Origin: Tunturibacter empetritectus
GTDB taxonomy: Bacteria; Acidobacteriota; Terriglobia; Terriglobales; Acidobacteriaceae
Length of the DNA: 64,000 nt
NCBI RefSeq assembly: GCF_040358985.1
Contig: NZ_CP132932.1
Span: forward strand, 1,178,001 to 1,242,000
Reading direction: 5' to 3'
In this document: positions 25,918-35,395 of the stretch, piece after piece
How positions within the stretch are numbered: position 1 is the stretch's first letter
How the letters are laid out: every line of letters starts with the position of its first letter
Program-made: the position numbers and the translations under genes
Notes under the pieces: model-generated
What the model saw: only the letters and a program-made list of their open reading frames with translations
The model's database searches: none
What the model was told of the DNA's origin: nothing

Positions 25918-28278
25918 CTAGTTCCCGCTAGCCCGCTCCGTCGGCGTCTTCGCCCCACTCAACCCACCCGCATACCTCGCGACACCCTTGTACAGACTCT
26001 CCGCCACCCGCTCCCGATACTCCGGCTGCTGTAGCTGCCGCGCATCCTTCGCATTCGTCACAAACGAGATCTCCGCCAGAATCGAAGGCATATTCGCCCC
26101 GATCAGCACCACAAACGGAGCCTTCTTCACCCCGCGATCCTTCAGCCCCGCATTGCCCCTCTGCAGTCCGCCATACAGACTCTGCTCTACATCTCCTGCA
26201 AACTCCCGCGACTCCGCAATCTTGTCCTTCAGCGCAATCTTCTTCACCAAATCACTCAGTTGATGAATCGACTGATCCGACACCGCATTCTCGCGCGCCG
26301 CCGTCTCCAGCGCATCGGGCGACGAAGAGAAGTTCAAGTAGTAAGTCTCCACCCCCCGCGCACTCGCATCCGCCGACGAGTTCGCATGGATCGAAAGAAA
26401 TAGATCCGCCTGCGCCTTATTCGCAATCGCCGTCCGCGTCTCAAGCGGAATAAACGTATCATCCGATCGCGTATAGATAATCTCCGACCCCAGCCGCTCA
26501 TGCAGCAGCTTCCCCAGCCGCAGCGCCACATCCAGCACCACGTCCTTTTCTTCAATCCCATCCACGCCCAGCGTCCCCGAGTCATGCCCCCCATGCCCGG
26601 CATCGATCACGATCCGCCCAACCTTCAACCCCAGCGCCCGAACCATCGAGGTCTCGCCATCCGCCGTAGGCAACGCCGCCCGCGCCGGAACCGCATCGGC
26701 ATCCCTCACACCTTTGCCGTGCCGCAGCTTCTTGGTGCTCGGCACAGGCACCGCCACATCAGCAGAGCTTGTTGCTGGCATAGTTGAAGTACCCGTCCCC
26801 GAAGCACCCGGAACACCAAGCCCTGAACCCTGAGCCCTATCTGACTGACTCCTATCCGACACCACCGCCGAGATAGGCTGCGACGTAGGCTGCGTCGTCG
26901 CCTCCACCCTGCCCGGCTGTGCACTCACCGCCGCCACATCGAACGAACTCCCCGACCTCACCGCCGTCGTATTCGGAACCGAAGGCGCAGGAGCCGCCGC
27001 CCTCTGCATTGGCACGCTCACCGCCGGAGCACCCGGCTCCGCCTTGCTCCCACCATGGATATCAATAATTAAGCGATAAGGATTCGGCAGCAGAAACGCC
27101 GAATACTCCGTCACATCATTAACATCCAGCACCACCCGCGTCATATCGTTTGAAAACTGCGCCGCTCGAATCTTCTTCAGAAAACCATCATCGGTCACCG
27201 CAAAACTCTTACCCACCAGCTCCTGCGCCAGACGCGTTCCATGCAGATCAAAGTAGATACGATCCGGATGCGGCACCCGCGCCGCTTCATAAGTCACATC
27301 GTCACCCAGATCAATCGCCACCCGCGTGTAGTTCGGCGTGGACCAGTGACGAATCCCCGTCACCTGCGCCATGTGTCCCCGCCGCACAACCTTCGCCACA
27401 TGCATCGGCGCCCCACTCTGCGCTCCCGCATCGGAGCCCGAAGCCAAACCCGAAGCAGCATCAACCGCCCCATCCTCAGCAGCTAATCCCGGCGCCGCAA
27501 ACCCCTGACCTGCGCCCCCCTGTCTCTCCCCAACTCCCGCCTGCCCCGCAGAACCTGTACCAGAACCTGTACCCAAAACCTTGGCATCACTCCCATCAGA
27601 CGCACTATCCGTCGCCAGCATCCCGCCGACCCCAGCCTCCTTCGCAACCGAAGAAACCGAAGTCCCGGAAGATCCGAAAGTCCCGAAAGACCCACCCCGA
27701 GCCGCACCCACTACACCCTGATCCCTACGCCCTATCCCCTGCTCCAACGAAGCCAGCCCAGCCCTCGCCTCCTCCGCCATCTCATTCCGCGGATACTGCT
27801 TCACCAGCAGCGCATATCTCTCCCGCGCCGCGCCCGCATCCTGCAGATCGTTCTCATAGATCTGCCCCTCCGCCAGCAACGCCCCCACCCGCAGCGAGCT
27901 GCCCGGATACTGCGTCCGCAAAAACTCATACTGCCCCACCGCCGCCTTCAGACTCTTCGCATCATGCAACCCGCGCCCCTGCTCAGCCAGCAGCTCCGCC
28001 ACCGAATTCACACTGTCGGGAGCATGCACATCTCCCGGAGCCTCGTGGTACACCGCACGAAATCCATCCATCGCCCGCGCATAATCTGCCCTGGTCCGCG
28101 TGCCCGTCGGCATCGCCTCCAGCGTCTCGCGCCCGCGCTCAGCCTGCTCCCACAGCGTCAACTCCGCATGCCGCTGCCGCGCCGCCTTCGCAGGCAGAAC
28201 CTGTACCATCACGCAGCTCAGCACCACCGCGCAACCCGCACCCCACCAGACACCACGCCTTGTCTTTCTCAGGCCCAT
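25918..28278 (-). CDS. N-acetylmuramoyl-L-alanine amidase with TPR and AMIN domains
   Basis: This 786-residue protein has an N-terminal signal/anchor helix, a TPR-like region (about 45-180, with YGRxxA-type repeats such as FLRTQYPGSSLRVGALLAEG), a Gly/Ser linker, an AMIN domain (about 305-405) and, after a second linker, an Amidase_3 domain (about 555-770). Zinc ligands and the catalytic Glu are visible: VIDAGHGGHD, the Glu of IEEKDVV, SIHANSS and LAEISF. It would cleave the peptide stem from MurNAc in the periplasm, with AMIN directing it to the septum or envelope. It is longer than AmiC-type enzymes because of the TPR part and the linkers. Confidence 0.93.
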   Translation of the reverse strand: MGLRKTRRGVWWGAGCAVVLSCVMVQVLPAKAARQRHAELTLWEQAERGRETLEAMPTGTRTRADYARAMDGFRAVYHEAPGDVHAPDSVNSVAELLAEQGRGLHDAKSLKAAVGQYEFLRTQYPGSSLRVGALLAEGQIYENDLQDAGAARERYALLVKQYPRNEMAEEARAGLASLEQGIGRRDQGVVGAARGGSFGTFGSSGTSVSSVAKEAGVGGMLATDSASDGSDAKVLGTGSGTGSAGQAGVGERQGGAGQGFAAPGLAAEDGAVDAASGLASGSDAGAQSGAPMHVAKVVRRGHMAQVTGIRHWSTPNYTRVAIDLGDDVTYEAARVPHPDRIYFDLHGTRLAQELVGKSFAVTDDGFLKKIRAAQFSNDMTRVVLDVNDVTEYSAFLLPNPYRLIIDIHGGSKAEPGAPAVSVPMQRAAAPAPSVPNTTAVRSGSSFDVAAVSAQPGRVEATTQPTSQPISAVVSDRSQSDRAQGSGLGVPGASGTGTSTMPATSSADVAVPVPSTKKLRHGKGVRDADAVPARAALPTADGETSMVRALGLKVGRIVIDAGHGGHDSGTLGVDGIEEKDVVLDVALRLGKLLHERLGSEIIYTRSDDTFIPLETRTAIANKAQADLFLSIHANSSADASARGVETYYLNFSSSPDALETAARENAVSDQSIHQLSDLVKKIALKDKIAESREFAGDVEQSLYGGLQRGNAGLKDRGVKKAPFVVLIGANMPSILAEISFVTNAKDARQLQQPEYRERVAESLYKGVARYAGGLSGAKTPTERASGN

Positions 28279-28416
28279 AGTCTTTTCAAAAAATCGACAG
28301 ACTGCCTAAGTTTAAGAGAACCCACCCCGCAACGCCCGTGAAAAGAAGCCCGGTACACCCCCCGATACCCCCAGACCTTAGAAAAGTCTTCAGCTTTCAG
28401 CCTTCACCAAGGAGCA

Positions 28417-29103
28417 CTACTTCCCGCCGCCAAAATCCTCATGCAACGACTTCGGCCCCTCCTTCCCCTCCAGAAAAGCCTTATCACTCAAAGAGGTAAG
28501 CTTTGCCATCAAGTCGAGATACATCAGGTGTCCCTTCCATATCCCGAATCGCTCCATCATCAGACTGGCCTGCTCCCGCGTCACAGGCCCGTGACCTAAG
28601 TTCGTCTTTCCAATCACACCCAGTAACTGCGACTGATCTTCCCAGTTCTTGTCCTGCGCCGCTAGAAACGCATCCTGCGCCTGATAGATGTCTGCATACC
28701 GCTGCGCCTCGGCGTATGGCATATAACCAAGCGCCCCGGTCGTCTGGGCCGTCTTCCACGCAGTCCCTTTCAAACTCTTATTCGAAAACGAAGCATTGAT
28801 ACTAGGCCCATCGGACTCTTGATCCTTCGGGTTCACCTGAATCCGCGACAGCAGATCCATATTCTTCTGCATCAGACTCTTCTCCTTCTGCACGTCCGCT
28901 ACTGCGCCCTCCATCACCTTCGAGTTGTCTTCAATCTCCTCCCGCATCGTCGCCCGCGCCTCATTCGCCAGCTTGTGCTCGCGATGCCGCTCTACGCAGC
29001 CTTCGATCCCCACCGCAATCAATAGCCCCACCGTAATCGTCAACAGATGCAGCAGAAAATCCTTCACGCCATGTATCGGTTCATGCGGAGCATGTACATC
29101 CAA
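28417..29103 (-). CDS. Hypothetical single-pass membrane protein
   Basis: The 228-residue product begins DVHAPHEPIHGVKDFLLHLLTITVGLLIAVGIEGCVE, a short polar lead, one membrane helix (about 15-33), then a long helical, charged exterior or cytoplasmic part with coiled-coil character. I recall similar proteins as common in Acidobacteriota, with no known function. The frame is open further upstream, but the TTG at 29103 has GGAGGGG four bases before it and starts at the family-like N-terminus. It diverges from a 56-residue gene. Confidence 0.78.
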   Translation of the reverse strand: MDVHAPHEPIHGVKDFLLHLLTITVGLLIAVGIEGCVERHREHKLANEARATMREEIEDNSKVMEGAVADVQKEKSLMQKNMDLLSRIQVNPKDQESDGPSINASFSNKSLKGTAWKTAQTTGALGYMPYAEAQRYADIYQAQDAFLAAQDKNWEDQSQLLGVIGKTNLGHGPVTREQASLMMERFGIWKGHLMYLDLMAKLTSLSDKAFLEGKEGPKSLHEDFGGGK

Positions 29104-29248
29104 AGTCCCCTCCAGTACCGCGAATCTCCGTTGCCAAGGTCTGAGCAAGCAAACATCCGCTCCACCCTGCGACAAATTCTAGCGCACCCGAAACCTAGTT
29201 CTTTACAACGCCTGCCCGTCTGAACTTGAATCCTGTAAACTTCCACCC

Positions 29249-29419
29249 ATGGTAGACATCGATCTTCTCGTCGAAGCGATTCGCAAACGCGGCCACACTG
29301 TCGAAAGCGTCTTCTCAGTCCCGGATAACGCAGGCGTCTACGAAATCGTCGTAGACGGCAATCTCCTCAACCTCGAAGAAGCCAGACAGCTTCTCGAAGA
29401 CGAGCAAGAATCAAAATAG
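29249..29419 (+). CDS. Small acidic hypothetical protein (56 residues)
   Basis: The frame reads MVDIDLLVEAIRKRGHTVES, then VFSVPDNAGVYEIVVDG, NLLNLEEARQLLEDEQESK and a stop. It is a compact helix, strand, strand, helix pattern with strongly acidic ends, and its codon use matches the neighbours. The ATG follows a C-rich stretch without a clear Shine-Dalgarno site. It diverges from the membrane-protein gene at 28417-29103 and precedes the DtxR-family gene. Its function is unknown. Confidence 0.65.
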   Translation: MVDIDLLVEAIRKRGHTVESVFSVPDNAGVYEIVVDGNLLNLEEARQLLEDEQESK

Positions 29420-29481
29420 CCAATGCCCCTGAGCACCTGACCCTGAGCGAGTCGAACGGGAAGGCCCGTAGTCTGTTCTTG

Positions 29482-29560
29482 CCGTCATCCTGAACGGAGT
29501 GAAGGATCCCGACGTCTTCCACCTACCCATGCCGTTCAAACCTTCCAAACCAAACACCCA
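29482..29560 (+). repeat. Dispersed intergenic repeat, copy 1 (TCATCCTGA type)
   Basis: GTCATCCTGAACGGAGTGAA followed by GGATCCCGACGTCTTCCACC, ACCCATGCCGTTCAAACC and a CCAAACCAAACAC tail. The same order of words recurs at 45842-45930 with small differences (ATACTTTCCACC, ACCCATACCGTTCGAACC). A shorter inverted copy lies at 54652-54682. All are between genes. Confidence 0.65.
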
Positions 29561-29614
29561 CAGTTTGCCGTTATTCCCACCCCAGGCGTCATCTCCTGCG
29601 ATGACAAATCGCCT

Positions 29615-29629
29615 TTACCATGGTTAACT
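29615..29629 (+). promoter_or_regulatory. Inverted-repeat operator upstream of the DtxR-family gene
   Basis: TTACC-AT-GGTTAACT lies 8 bp before the regulator ATG. The same arrangement, TAACC-TC-GGTTAACT, lies upstream of the Nramp gene at 30342-30356. The right half GGTTAACT is identical at both sites, and both centres are two bases. The form (TWACC-N2-GGTTA) resembles DtxR/IdeR-type half sites. Confidence 0.62.
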
Positions 29630-29636
29630 TGCAATC

Positions 29637-30344
29637 ATGTCGCAGGAAATCACAGTCTCGAAAGAAGACTACCTCAAGGCAATCATTGAAGCTGAGAGCG
29701 AAGGCCACACCGTCATCGCCGCCCTACTCGCCCAGTGGCTGGAGGTCTCCGCACCCGCCGTCACCAAGGCCGTAAAGCGCCTCCGCGAAGACGGCTACAT
29801 CGAAGCAGGCCGCGAAGGCGCCCTCAAACTAACCACCAAGGGCCGCGAAGCGGCTCACCGCACCGCCCTCCGCCATCATCTCGTCGAACGCATGCTCTCC
29901 GAGATGTTCGGCATGGAGTGGCACCAGATCCACACCGAAGCCGAACGCCTCGAACACGCCATCTCCCCCGCCTTCGAAGCCAAGCTCATCGAAAGACTCG
30001 GCGAAGAGGGCGACTGCCCCCACGGCAACAAGGTCCTCCCCGAAACCCCCGCGCAGATCAAACGCCGAGGCCTCGTCGCCCTCTCCGAAGCCACCGAGAA
30101 CACCGACTACGTCGTCGCCAGTCTCTACGAACGAGACTCCAGCCTCCTCGAATTTCTTCACGAGCTCGGAATCGGACCCAAAGTCGCCGTCCGCGTACAG
30201 AAACGCAACTACGACAACACGATGCAACTAAAGACCCCAAACGGCTCCGTGATCCTCGGCCAATCCGCCGCCATCAGGGTCTGGGTACGGCCAAGTTCAG
30301 GATCCAAAGAAGCGCATGAACCAAGGCGACGTAAAAAAACGTAA
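29637..30344 (+). CDS. DtxR/MntR-family metal-dependent transcriptional regulator
   Basis: This 235-residue protein has the DtxR winged helix (about 8-70, SKEDYLKAIIEAESEGHTVIAALLAQWLEVSAPAVTKAVKRL), a dimerisation and metal-binding domain (about 75-145, with HTEAERLEH and GDCPHGN ligand motifs), and a C-terminal SH3-like/FeoA domain (about 155-225). Members repress metal-uptake genes when bound to Fe2+ or Mn2+. The presence of the Cys in GDCPHGN is more like iron-type members, while the Nramp partner downstream suggests Mn2+; the metal is open. An inverted repeat before its start and another before the Nramp gene point to control of both. The C-terminus ends in a basic tail. Confidence 0.92.
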   Translation: MSQEITVSKEDYLKAIIEAESEGHTVIAALLAQWLEVSAPAVTKAVKRLREDGYIEAGREGALKLTTKGREAAHRTALRHHLVERMLSEMFGMEWHQIHTEAERLEHAISPAFEAKLIERLGEEGDCPHGNKVLPETPAQIKRRGLVALSEATENTDYVVASLYERDSSLLEFLHELGIGPKVAVRVQKRNYDNTMQLKTPNGSVILGQSAAIRVWVRPSSGSKEAHEPRRRKKT

Positions 30345-30356
30345 CCTCGGTTAACT
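30342..30356 (+). promoter_or_regulatory. Inverted-repeat operator upstream of the Nramp gene
   Basis: TAACC-TC-GGTTAACT begins at the stop codon of the regulator gene and ends 36 bp before the Nramp ATG. It matches the site at 29615-29629 in the half-site, spacing and the identical GGTTAACT word, so the same regulator probably binds both. Confidence 0.62.
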
Positions 30357-30392
30357 AAATGTGGCATACTGCATTTAAGACTGCACGTCTCC

Positions 30393-31730
30393 ATGCCGCC
30401 TATGCCAACCCTCCAGGAACTCAATCGCGAGCTGCGTCCATCCCTGCCGGAGGCATTCTCCTCAGTGCGCCTCACGCAGTCGCCCGGCTTCTGGCGACGC
30501 CTCTTCGGCTTTCTCGGCCCCGGCTTCCTCATCTCCGTCGGCTACATGGACCCCGGCAACTGGGCCACCGACCTCGCCGGCGGCTCCAAGTACGGATACA
30601 CCCTCCTCTTCGTCATCATGCTCTCCAACCTGATGGCGATCCTCCTCCAAAGCCTCTCCCTCAAACTCGGCATCGCCACCGAACGCGACCTCGCCCAGGC
30701 ATGCCGCGAAACCTACAGCCGCCCCACCAACATCCTCCTCTGGCTCTTCGCCGAGATCGCCATAGCCGCCTGCGACCTGGCCGAAGTCATCGGCTCCGCC
30801 ATCGCCCTCCAACTCCTCTTCCACATCCCACTCCTCCTCGGCGTCCTCATCACCGGCGCCGACGTCCTACTCATCCTGCTCCTGCAAAATCGCGGCTTCC
30901 GCTATCTCGAAGCGCTCGTCATCACCCTCATCGGCACCATCGCCGCGCTCTTCGGCGTCGAAGTCCTGCTCTCGCATCCCGAGTGGCTCCCCATCGCCCA
31001 CAACCTCTTCATCCCCTCGCGAGCCATCATCACCAACCCCGACATGCTCTACATCGCCATCGGAATCCTCGGCGCCACCGTCATGCCGCACAACCTCTAT
31101 CTCCACTCCTCTATCGTCCAGACGCGCAACTACCCACGCACCGAGCAGGGCAAACGCGAAGCAATCCGTTTCGCCAACATCGACTCCGCAACCGCCCTCA
31201 TGCTCGCCCTCTTCGTCAACGCTGCAATCCTCATCCTCGCCGCCGCCGTCTTCCATCGCGCGGGCCACTACGAGGTCGCCGAGATAGGCGACGCCTACAA
31301 GCTCCTCACCCCCATGCTGGGCTTCGCAGGAGCCAGCACCATGTTCGCCCTCGCCCTGCTCGCCTCCGGTCAAAACTCCACCATCACCGGAACCCTCGCC
31401 GGCCAGATCGTCATGGAAGGCTTCCTCCACATTCGCCTCGCTCCCTGGCTGCGCCGGCTCATCACCCGCTCTCTCGCGATCATCCCCACCGTCATCGTCA
31501 CTTACTTCTACGGCGACAGAGGCATCACGAAACTGCTACTGCTAAGCCAGGTCATCCTCAGTCTGCAGTTGAGCTTCGCCGTCTTTCCCTTGGTAGCCTT
31601 CACCAGCAACGCAACGAAGATGGGCCCCTTCGTCAATCATGCGCGAACCAGGCTCCTAAGCTACGCCGTAGCATTCCTCATAGCCGGACTAAACATCTGG
31701 TTCCTCATAGAAACCTTCCACCACCATTAG
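30393..31730 (+). CDS. Nramp-family divalent metal transporter
   Basis: This 445-residue protein has about eleven membrane helices. The diagnostic first-helix motif [13 protein letters not shown] (about residues 52-64) and the sixth-helix [10 protein letters not shown] motif are both present, with the metal-coordinating Asp, Asn and His or Met positions of bacterial MntH-type proteins. It takes up Mn2+, and possibly Fe2+, driven by protons. It follows the DtxR-family gene by 48 bp with a shared operator type, so metal-responsive control is inferred. The start at 30393 has another Met three codons on. It converges with alaS. Confidence 0.94.
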   Translation: MPPMPTLQELNRELRPSLPEAFSSVRLTQSPGFWRRLFGFLGPGFLISVGYMDPGNWATDLAGGSKYGYTLLFVIMLSNLMAILLQSLSLKLGIATERDLAQACRETYSRPTNILLWLFAEIAIAACDLAEVIGSAIALQLLFHIPLLLGVLITGADVLLILLLQNRGFRYLEALVITLIGTIAALFGVEVLLSHPEWLPIAHNLFIPSRAIITNPDMLYIAIGILGATVMPHNLYLHSSIVQTRNYPRTEQGKREAIRFANIDSATALMLALFVNAAILILAAAVFHRAGHYEVAEIGDAYKLLTPMLGFAGASTMFALALLASGQNSTITGTLAGQIVMEGFLHIRLAPWLRRLITRSLAIIPTVIVTYFYGDRGITKLLLLSQVILSLQLSFAVFPLVAFTSNATKMGPFVNHARTRLLSYAVAFLIAGLNIWFLIETFHHH

Positions 31731-31776
31731 CCACCGACCGAAGGAAGGACCAGCAGGTCCTGTCCCACCGAGACAA

Positions 31777-31831
31777 GGTATACGCGTCACGAAGTGACCG
31801 CCCCACGCGCAGTGGGCCCGTCCGGCAGGAC
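31777..31831 (+). repeat. Intergenic hairpin element, copy A
   Basis: A 55-bp half-element of the family described in the findings. It reads GGTATAC, then the hairpin GTCAC-GAA-GTGAC (31786-31798), the variable stem CCCAC-GCGCA-GTGGG (31802-31816), and the terminal hairpin GTCC-GGCA-GGAC (31820-31831). It lies between the converging Nramp and alaS genes, 9 bp from the alaS stop. Confidence 0.82.
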
Positions 31832-31839
31832 ACCAGCCC

Positions 31840-34821
31840 CTAACCCAGCAACCCGCCCACCACCTCAGCCGCACCCTTCAGCGCCGCATCGAGCGAACCC
31901 ACATCGCTCCCCCCAGCCTCCGCCAGATCAGGCCGCCCACCACCCTTCCCGCCAACCTGCGCCGCCAGCAGCCCAACAATCTTCCCAGCCTGCACTCGCG
32001 CCGTCAAATCCTTCGTCACACCCACAATCAGCGAAACCTTCCCTGCAGCAGAATCCGCCGCACCCAACACCACCACGCCACTCCCCAGCTTGATTCGCAG
32101 CGAATCCACCAGCTCCCGCATCTGAGCCTTCTCCACTCCATCCACCCGCTGCGCGAGCACCTTCACACCTTTCACCTCCACGGCAGACGCGCCAGCGTCA
32201 GACAAAGACGAACTCGCCGCCTTCATCCGCACCGCATCCAGCTCCCGCCGCAGCTTCTTCATCTCCTCCTCCTGCGTCGCAATCCGCGCACGCAGCGCCT
32301 CCGCCGGCGTAACACCCTCAGACGAGCTCCCCACCCCCGAACCCACGAAAGCCCCCACCACACGAGCCACCTCAAAATCGCGTCTGAACTCCTGCAACGC
32401 CCCCGTACCACTCACCGCCTCCACCCTCCGCACCCCCGAAGACACCGACCCCTCCCCCACCACCTTAATCACGCCAATCTCCCCCGTAGCCCCCGTATGA
32501 ATTCCGCCGCAAAGCTCCGTCGAAAAGTCGCCGATCTTCACCACCCGCACCCTCTCGCCATACTTCTCGCCAAACAGCGCCATCGCCCCCAGCTCATTCA
32601 CCGCCACGTCGATCGGCACATCCACCAGCGTCTCCACCTTCGTATTCCCCATCACCTGCCGATTCACAATCTCCTCAACCTCGCGCAACTCCTCCTCGGC
32701 CACACCCGTGAAGTGCGAGAAATCAAACCGCAATCTGGCCGCATCGTTCAACGACCCCGCCTGCTTCACATGCTTCCCCAGCACCTCCCGCAGCGCCGCA
32801 TGCAGCAGATGCGTCCCCGTATGATTCCGCGTCGTCGCCGCCCGCACCGCACCATCGACCACCGTATCCACCGTATCGCCCACCGCAATCGTCCGGTTCG
32901 CCCTCACCTTATGCGCAAACACCCCCTGCACCGGCTTGGTCGCGCCACTCACCTCAGCCACCACCGAGCTGTGATCGCCCCCCGCCCCCCTAGGAACCAC
33001 CAGCCATCCCTGATCCCCCACCTGCCCACCCGAGTCCGCATAAAAACTCGTAGTATCGAGCACCACCTCACCCGACTCGCCGCCCTTCAACTCCGGCACA
33101 CCAACCCCGTCTTTCACCAGCGCCAACACCTTCGCTCCATCCACCCGTAGCGTCGAGTACCCTTCAAACTCCGTCTTCGGCAACTCCCGATAAACCGGCG
33201 CCGCCGACTTCTGCGACCCACCCTTCCAACTCGCACGCGCCCGCTGCTGCTCCTCCTCCTTCGCCCTATCGAATCCTTCTTGGTCGAAATTGAGCCCTGC
33301 GTCTCGCGCCGCATCGACCATAAAATCGAGCGGCATCCCGAACGTCTCGTAGAGATGAAATGCATCCTTTCCCGGGAATACGACTGGTGCACCGCTTCGC
33401 ATAACATCAGTTACGCGATTTTCGCCGGTACTGGAGAAAGATATCGAGCCCTCAGCATTCCCCATGTTCTCGTACATCAATAATTGAACGCGCTCTTCCC
33501 AAGCGGCGAGGCCAACCTTCAGTACTCGATCAAACTGCAGCTCTTCCGCATGTACCACTGAGGCTATCCGATCTACGGAATCGTTTAACTCGGGATAAGC
33601 TGTCTGCATCAGGTCACGAACGGCGAAAACCATCTTGGATAAAAAGGGCTTATTTTGATTTTGTAAACGCCCATGTCGAATCGCGCGTCGCAAGATTTTT
33701 CGCAGAACATATCCGCGCCCTTCGTTGGCAGGAAGCACACCATCATTAACTAGAAAAGTAGCTGCACGAGCGTGGTCTGCAATAATTCGCAAGCTAGCAT
33801 TCTTAAGGAGATGATGTGGCTCAACTTCGCTTGGAGATCCGCCAAGGTCTGCAACATAGCGTTTGACTCGCGAAAGTTCTAAATTGCGCGAGATTGAACC
33901 GAGCGTATCACTGGTGTCAGAACCCGAATAGAGCACAAGCTGCGCCGCTCGCGCAATCAGCGGAGTGAACAGATCCGTCTCAAAGTTCGACAGCACTCCC
34001 TGAAGTACCGCCGCCACCCGCTCCAAACCCATGCCCGTATCGATCGAAGGCTTAGGCAAAAGCGCGAACCCATAGGATGGGAACGTACCATCCGTCCGTG
34101 CTGATCCGTTTACCGAACGATCAAACTGCATGAACACCAGATTCCAAATCTCGACATACCTCTGCTCGTCCAGCGGAAACGGCTTATCGACACCTGCTTC
34201 CTCCGCCGCCTCAATCCCAAGGTCGTAGAAAATTTCGCTACAAGGCCCGCACGGCCCGGTTTCGCCCATCTGCCAGAAATTGTCTTTGCCGGGCATTCCA
34301 AAGATTCGTTCCGCGGGAATTCCTGTCTCAACCCATAGCCGTCTTGCCTCGTCATCCTCGCCCTGATCCAACCCAGGAACGCCAGTACCATCCCAGATCG
34401 TCACATAAAGCCGCGAAGGATCGATCCCAAAACAATGATCATGATTCGAAGTCAGCAACTCCCACGCATAAGCAATCGCATCCTTCTTGAAGTAATCCCC
34501 AAAGGAAAAGTTCCCCAGCATCTCAAAGAAAGTATGGTGCCGCCGCGTAAACCCGACGTTCTCCAGATCGTTATGCTTCCCCCCCGCACGCACACACTTC
34601 TGCGAACTCACCGCCCGCGAGTAATCCCGCCTCTCGTTCCCCAGAAAGACATCCTTAAACTGATTCATCCCCGCATTGGTAAACAGCAGCGTAGGATCGT
34701 TCGCCGGCACCAGCGAAGAAGAGTGCACCCGCCGATGCCCCTTGCCCTCAAAAAACCGCAAAAAATCTTCCCTGATTTGCGTTCCCGAAAAAAAACGCTG
34801 GCTTCCCGAACGATTCGTCAT
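31840..34821 (-). CDS. alaS: Alanine--tRNA ligase
   Basis: This 993-residue protein has the class II catalytic core (about 10-280, with the [15 protein letters not shown] motif), the tRNA-recognition helices, the editing domain (about 590-780) with zinc-binding motifs HTGTHLLH and CGGIHTG, and a C-terminal oligomerisation part with a coiled coil and DHHA1-like domain. It charges tRNA-Ala and hydrolyses mischarged products. It is longer than the usual 870-900 residues; two extra segments lie at about 297-341 and 450-482. The DNA encoding about residues 285-495 has clearly lower G+C and different codon choice. Confidence 0.97.
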   Translation of the reverse strand: MTNRSGSQRFFSGTQIREDFLRFFEGKGHRRVHSSSLVPANDPTLLFTNAGMNQFKDVFLGNERRDYSRAVSSQKCVRAGGKHNDLENVGFTRRHHTFFEMLGNFSFGDYFKKDAIAYAWELLTSNHDHCFGIDPSRLYVTIWDGTGVPGLDQGEDDEARRLWVETGIPAERIFGMPGKDNFWQMGETGPCGPCSEIFYDLGIEAAEEAGVDKPFPLDEQRYVEIWNLVFMQFDRSVNGSARTDGTFPSYGFALLPKPSIDTGMGLERVAAVLQGVLSNFETDLFTPLIARAAQLVLYSGSDTSDTLGSISRNLELSRVKRYVADLGGSPSEVEPHHLLKNASLRIIADHARAATFLVNDGVLPANEGRGYVLRKILRRAIRHGRLQNQNKPFLSKMVFAVRDLMQTAYPELNDSVDRIASVVHAEELQFDRVLKVGLAAWEERVQLLMYENMGNAEGSISFSSTGENRVTDVMRSGAPVVFPGKDAFHLYETFGMPLDFMVDAARDAGLNFDQEGFDRAKEEEQQRARASWKGGSQKSAAPVYRELPKTEFEGYSTLRVDGAKVLALVKDGVGVPELKGGESGEVVLDTTSFYADSGGQVGDQGWLVVPRGAGGDHSSVVAEVSGATKPVQGVFAHKVRANRTIAVGDTVDTVVDGAVRAATTRNHTGTHLLHAALREVLGKHVKQAGSLNDAARLRFDFSHFTGVAEEELREVEEIVNRQVMGNTKVETLVDVPIDVAVNELGAMALFGEKYGERVRVVKIGDFSTELCGGIHTGATGEIGVIKVVGEGSVSSGVRRVEAVSGTGALQEFRRDFEVARVVGAFVGSGVGSSSEGVTPAEALRARIATQEEEMKKLRRELDAVRMKAASSSLSDAGASAVEVKGVKVLAQRVDGVEKAQMRELVDSLRIKLGSGVVVLGAADSAAGKVSLIVGVTKDLTARVQAGKIVGLLAAQVGGKGGGRPDLAEAGGSDVGSLDAALKGAAEVVGGLLG

Positions 34822-34852
34822 AGACCTTAAAGTCTACCAGCGAGCCCGCACC

Positions 34853-35266
34853 TCAAAACCACGTCCTGCTCTTGTACCGCGCGTACTCCTCCCCAAACGC
34901 CCCCGCCAAAACCCGTTCTTCCCTGCGAGCCCTCACCACCTGCATCGGCACAATCACCAACGCCACCACCAGCGGCCCCCACACCGAAAAGAAGAGCGAC
35001 ACCCCCACCGTAAACAATCCCCCAAACAGATAAATCGGATTCCGAATCCGCGAGTACAGCCCCGTCGTTACCAGCCGGCTAGCCTTCGCCTTGATCGAAA
35101 ACGAACTGCCGAGCTGCCACCGCGCCAGCACAAACAACGGAAACGATATCCCAGCGATCACTGCTCCAATCACCTTCGCCGTACTCCAGATCACCTCCGA
35201 CGGATGAGCCAGAAGGAGACCAAGCGTAAAGATAACGACAGCAAGCGTCAGCAGATTTGCTTTCAT
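34853..35266 (-). CDS. Isoprenylcysteine methyltransferase-like membrane protein
   Basis: This roughly 137-residue protein has four membrane helices and the PEMT/ICMT tail: LVTTGLYSRIRNPIYLFGGL in the middle, and a C-terminal EERVLAGAFGEEYARYKSRT motif. Members methylate lipid or protein thiols using S-adenosylmethionine; the real substrate of bacterial members is mostly unknown. The frame continues 40 residues upstream, but the ATG at 35266 begins the first helix and is preferred. It is 31 bp downstream of alaS on the same strand and so may share its transcript. Confidence 0.8.
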   Translation of the reverse strand: MKANLLTLAVVIFTLGLLLAHPSEVIWSTAKVIGAVIAGISFPLFVLARWQLGSSFSIKAKASRLVTTGLYSRIRNPIYLFGGLFTVGVSLFFSVWGPLVVALVIVPMQVVRARREERVLAGAFGEEYARYKSRTWF

Positions 35267-35395
35267 ACCAGTCCCAGCCCCTTCAGTGCTGGCCTTCAGT
35301 GTAGCCGCGACCGGGTGCAGGGTGCCCCATATCTCGATTCTGAGATGTAGGCATTCGCGCCACGCGCGAACCGCTCTCCACCACAAGCACTAACG

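Noticed and set aside
30359..31843. 494-codon plus-strand frame overlapping the Nramp gene
   Set aside because: It is rich in Arg, Pro and His from an out-of-frame reading, and the Nramp frame has clear family motifs.
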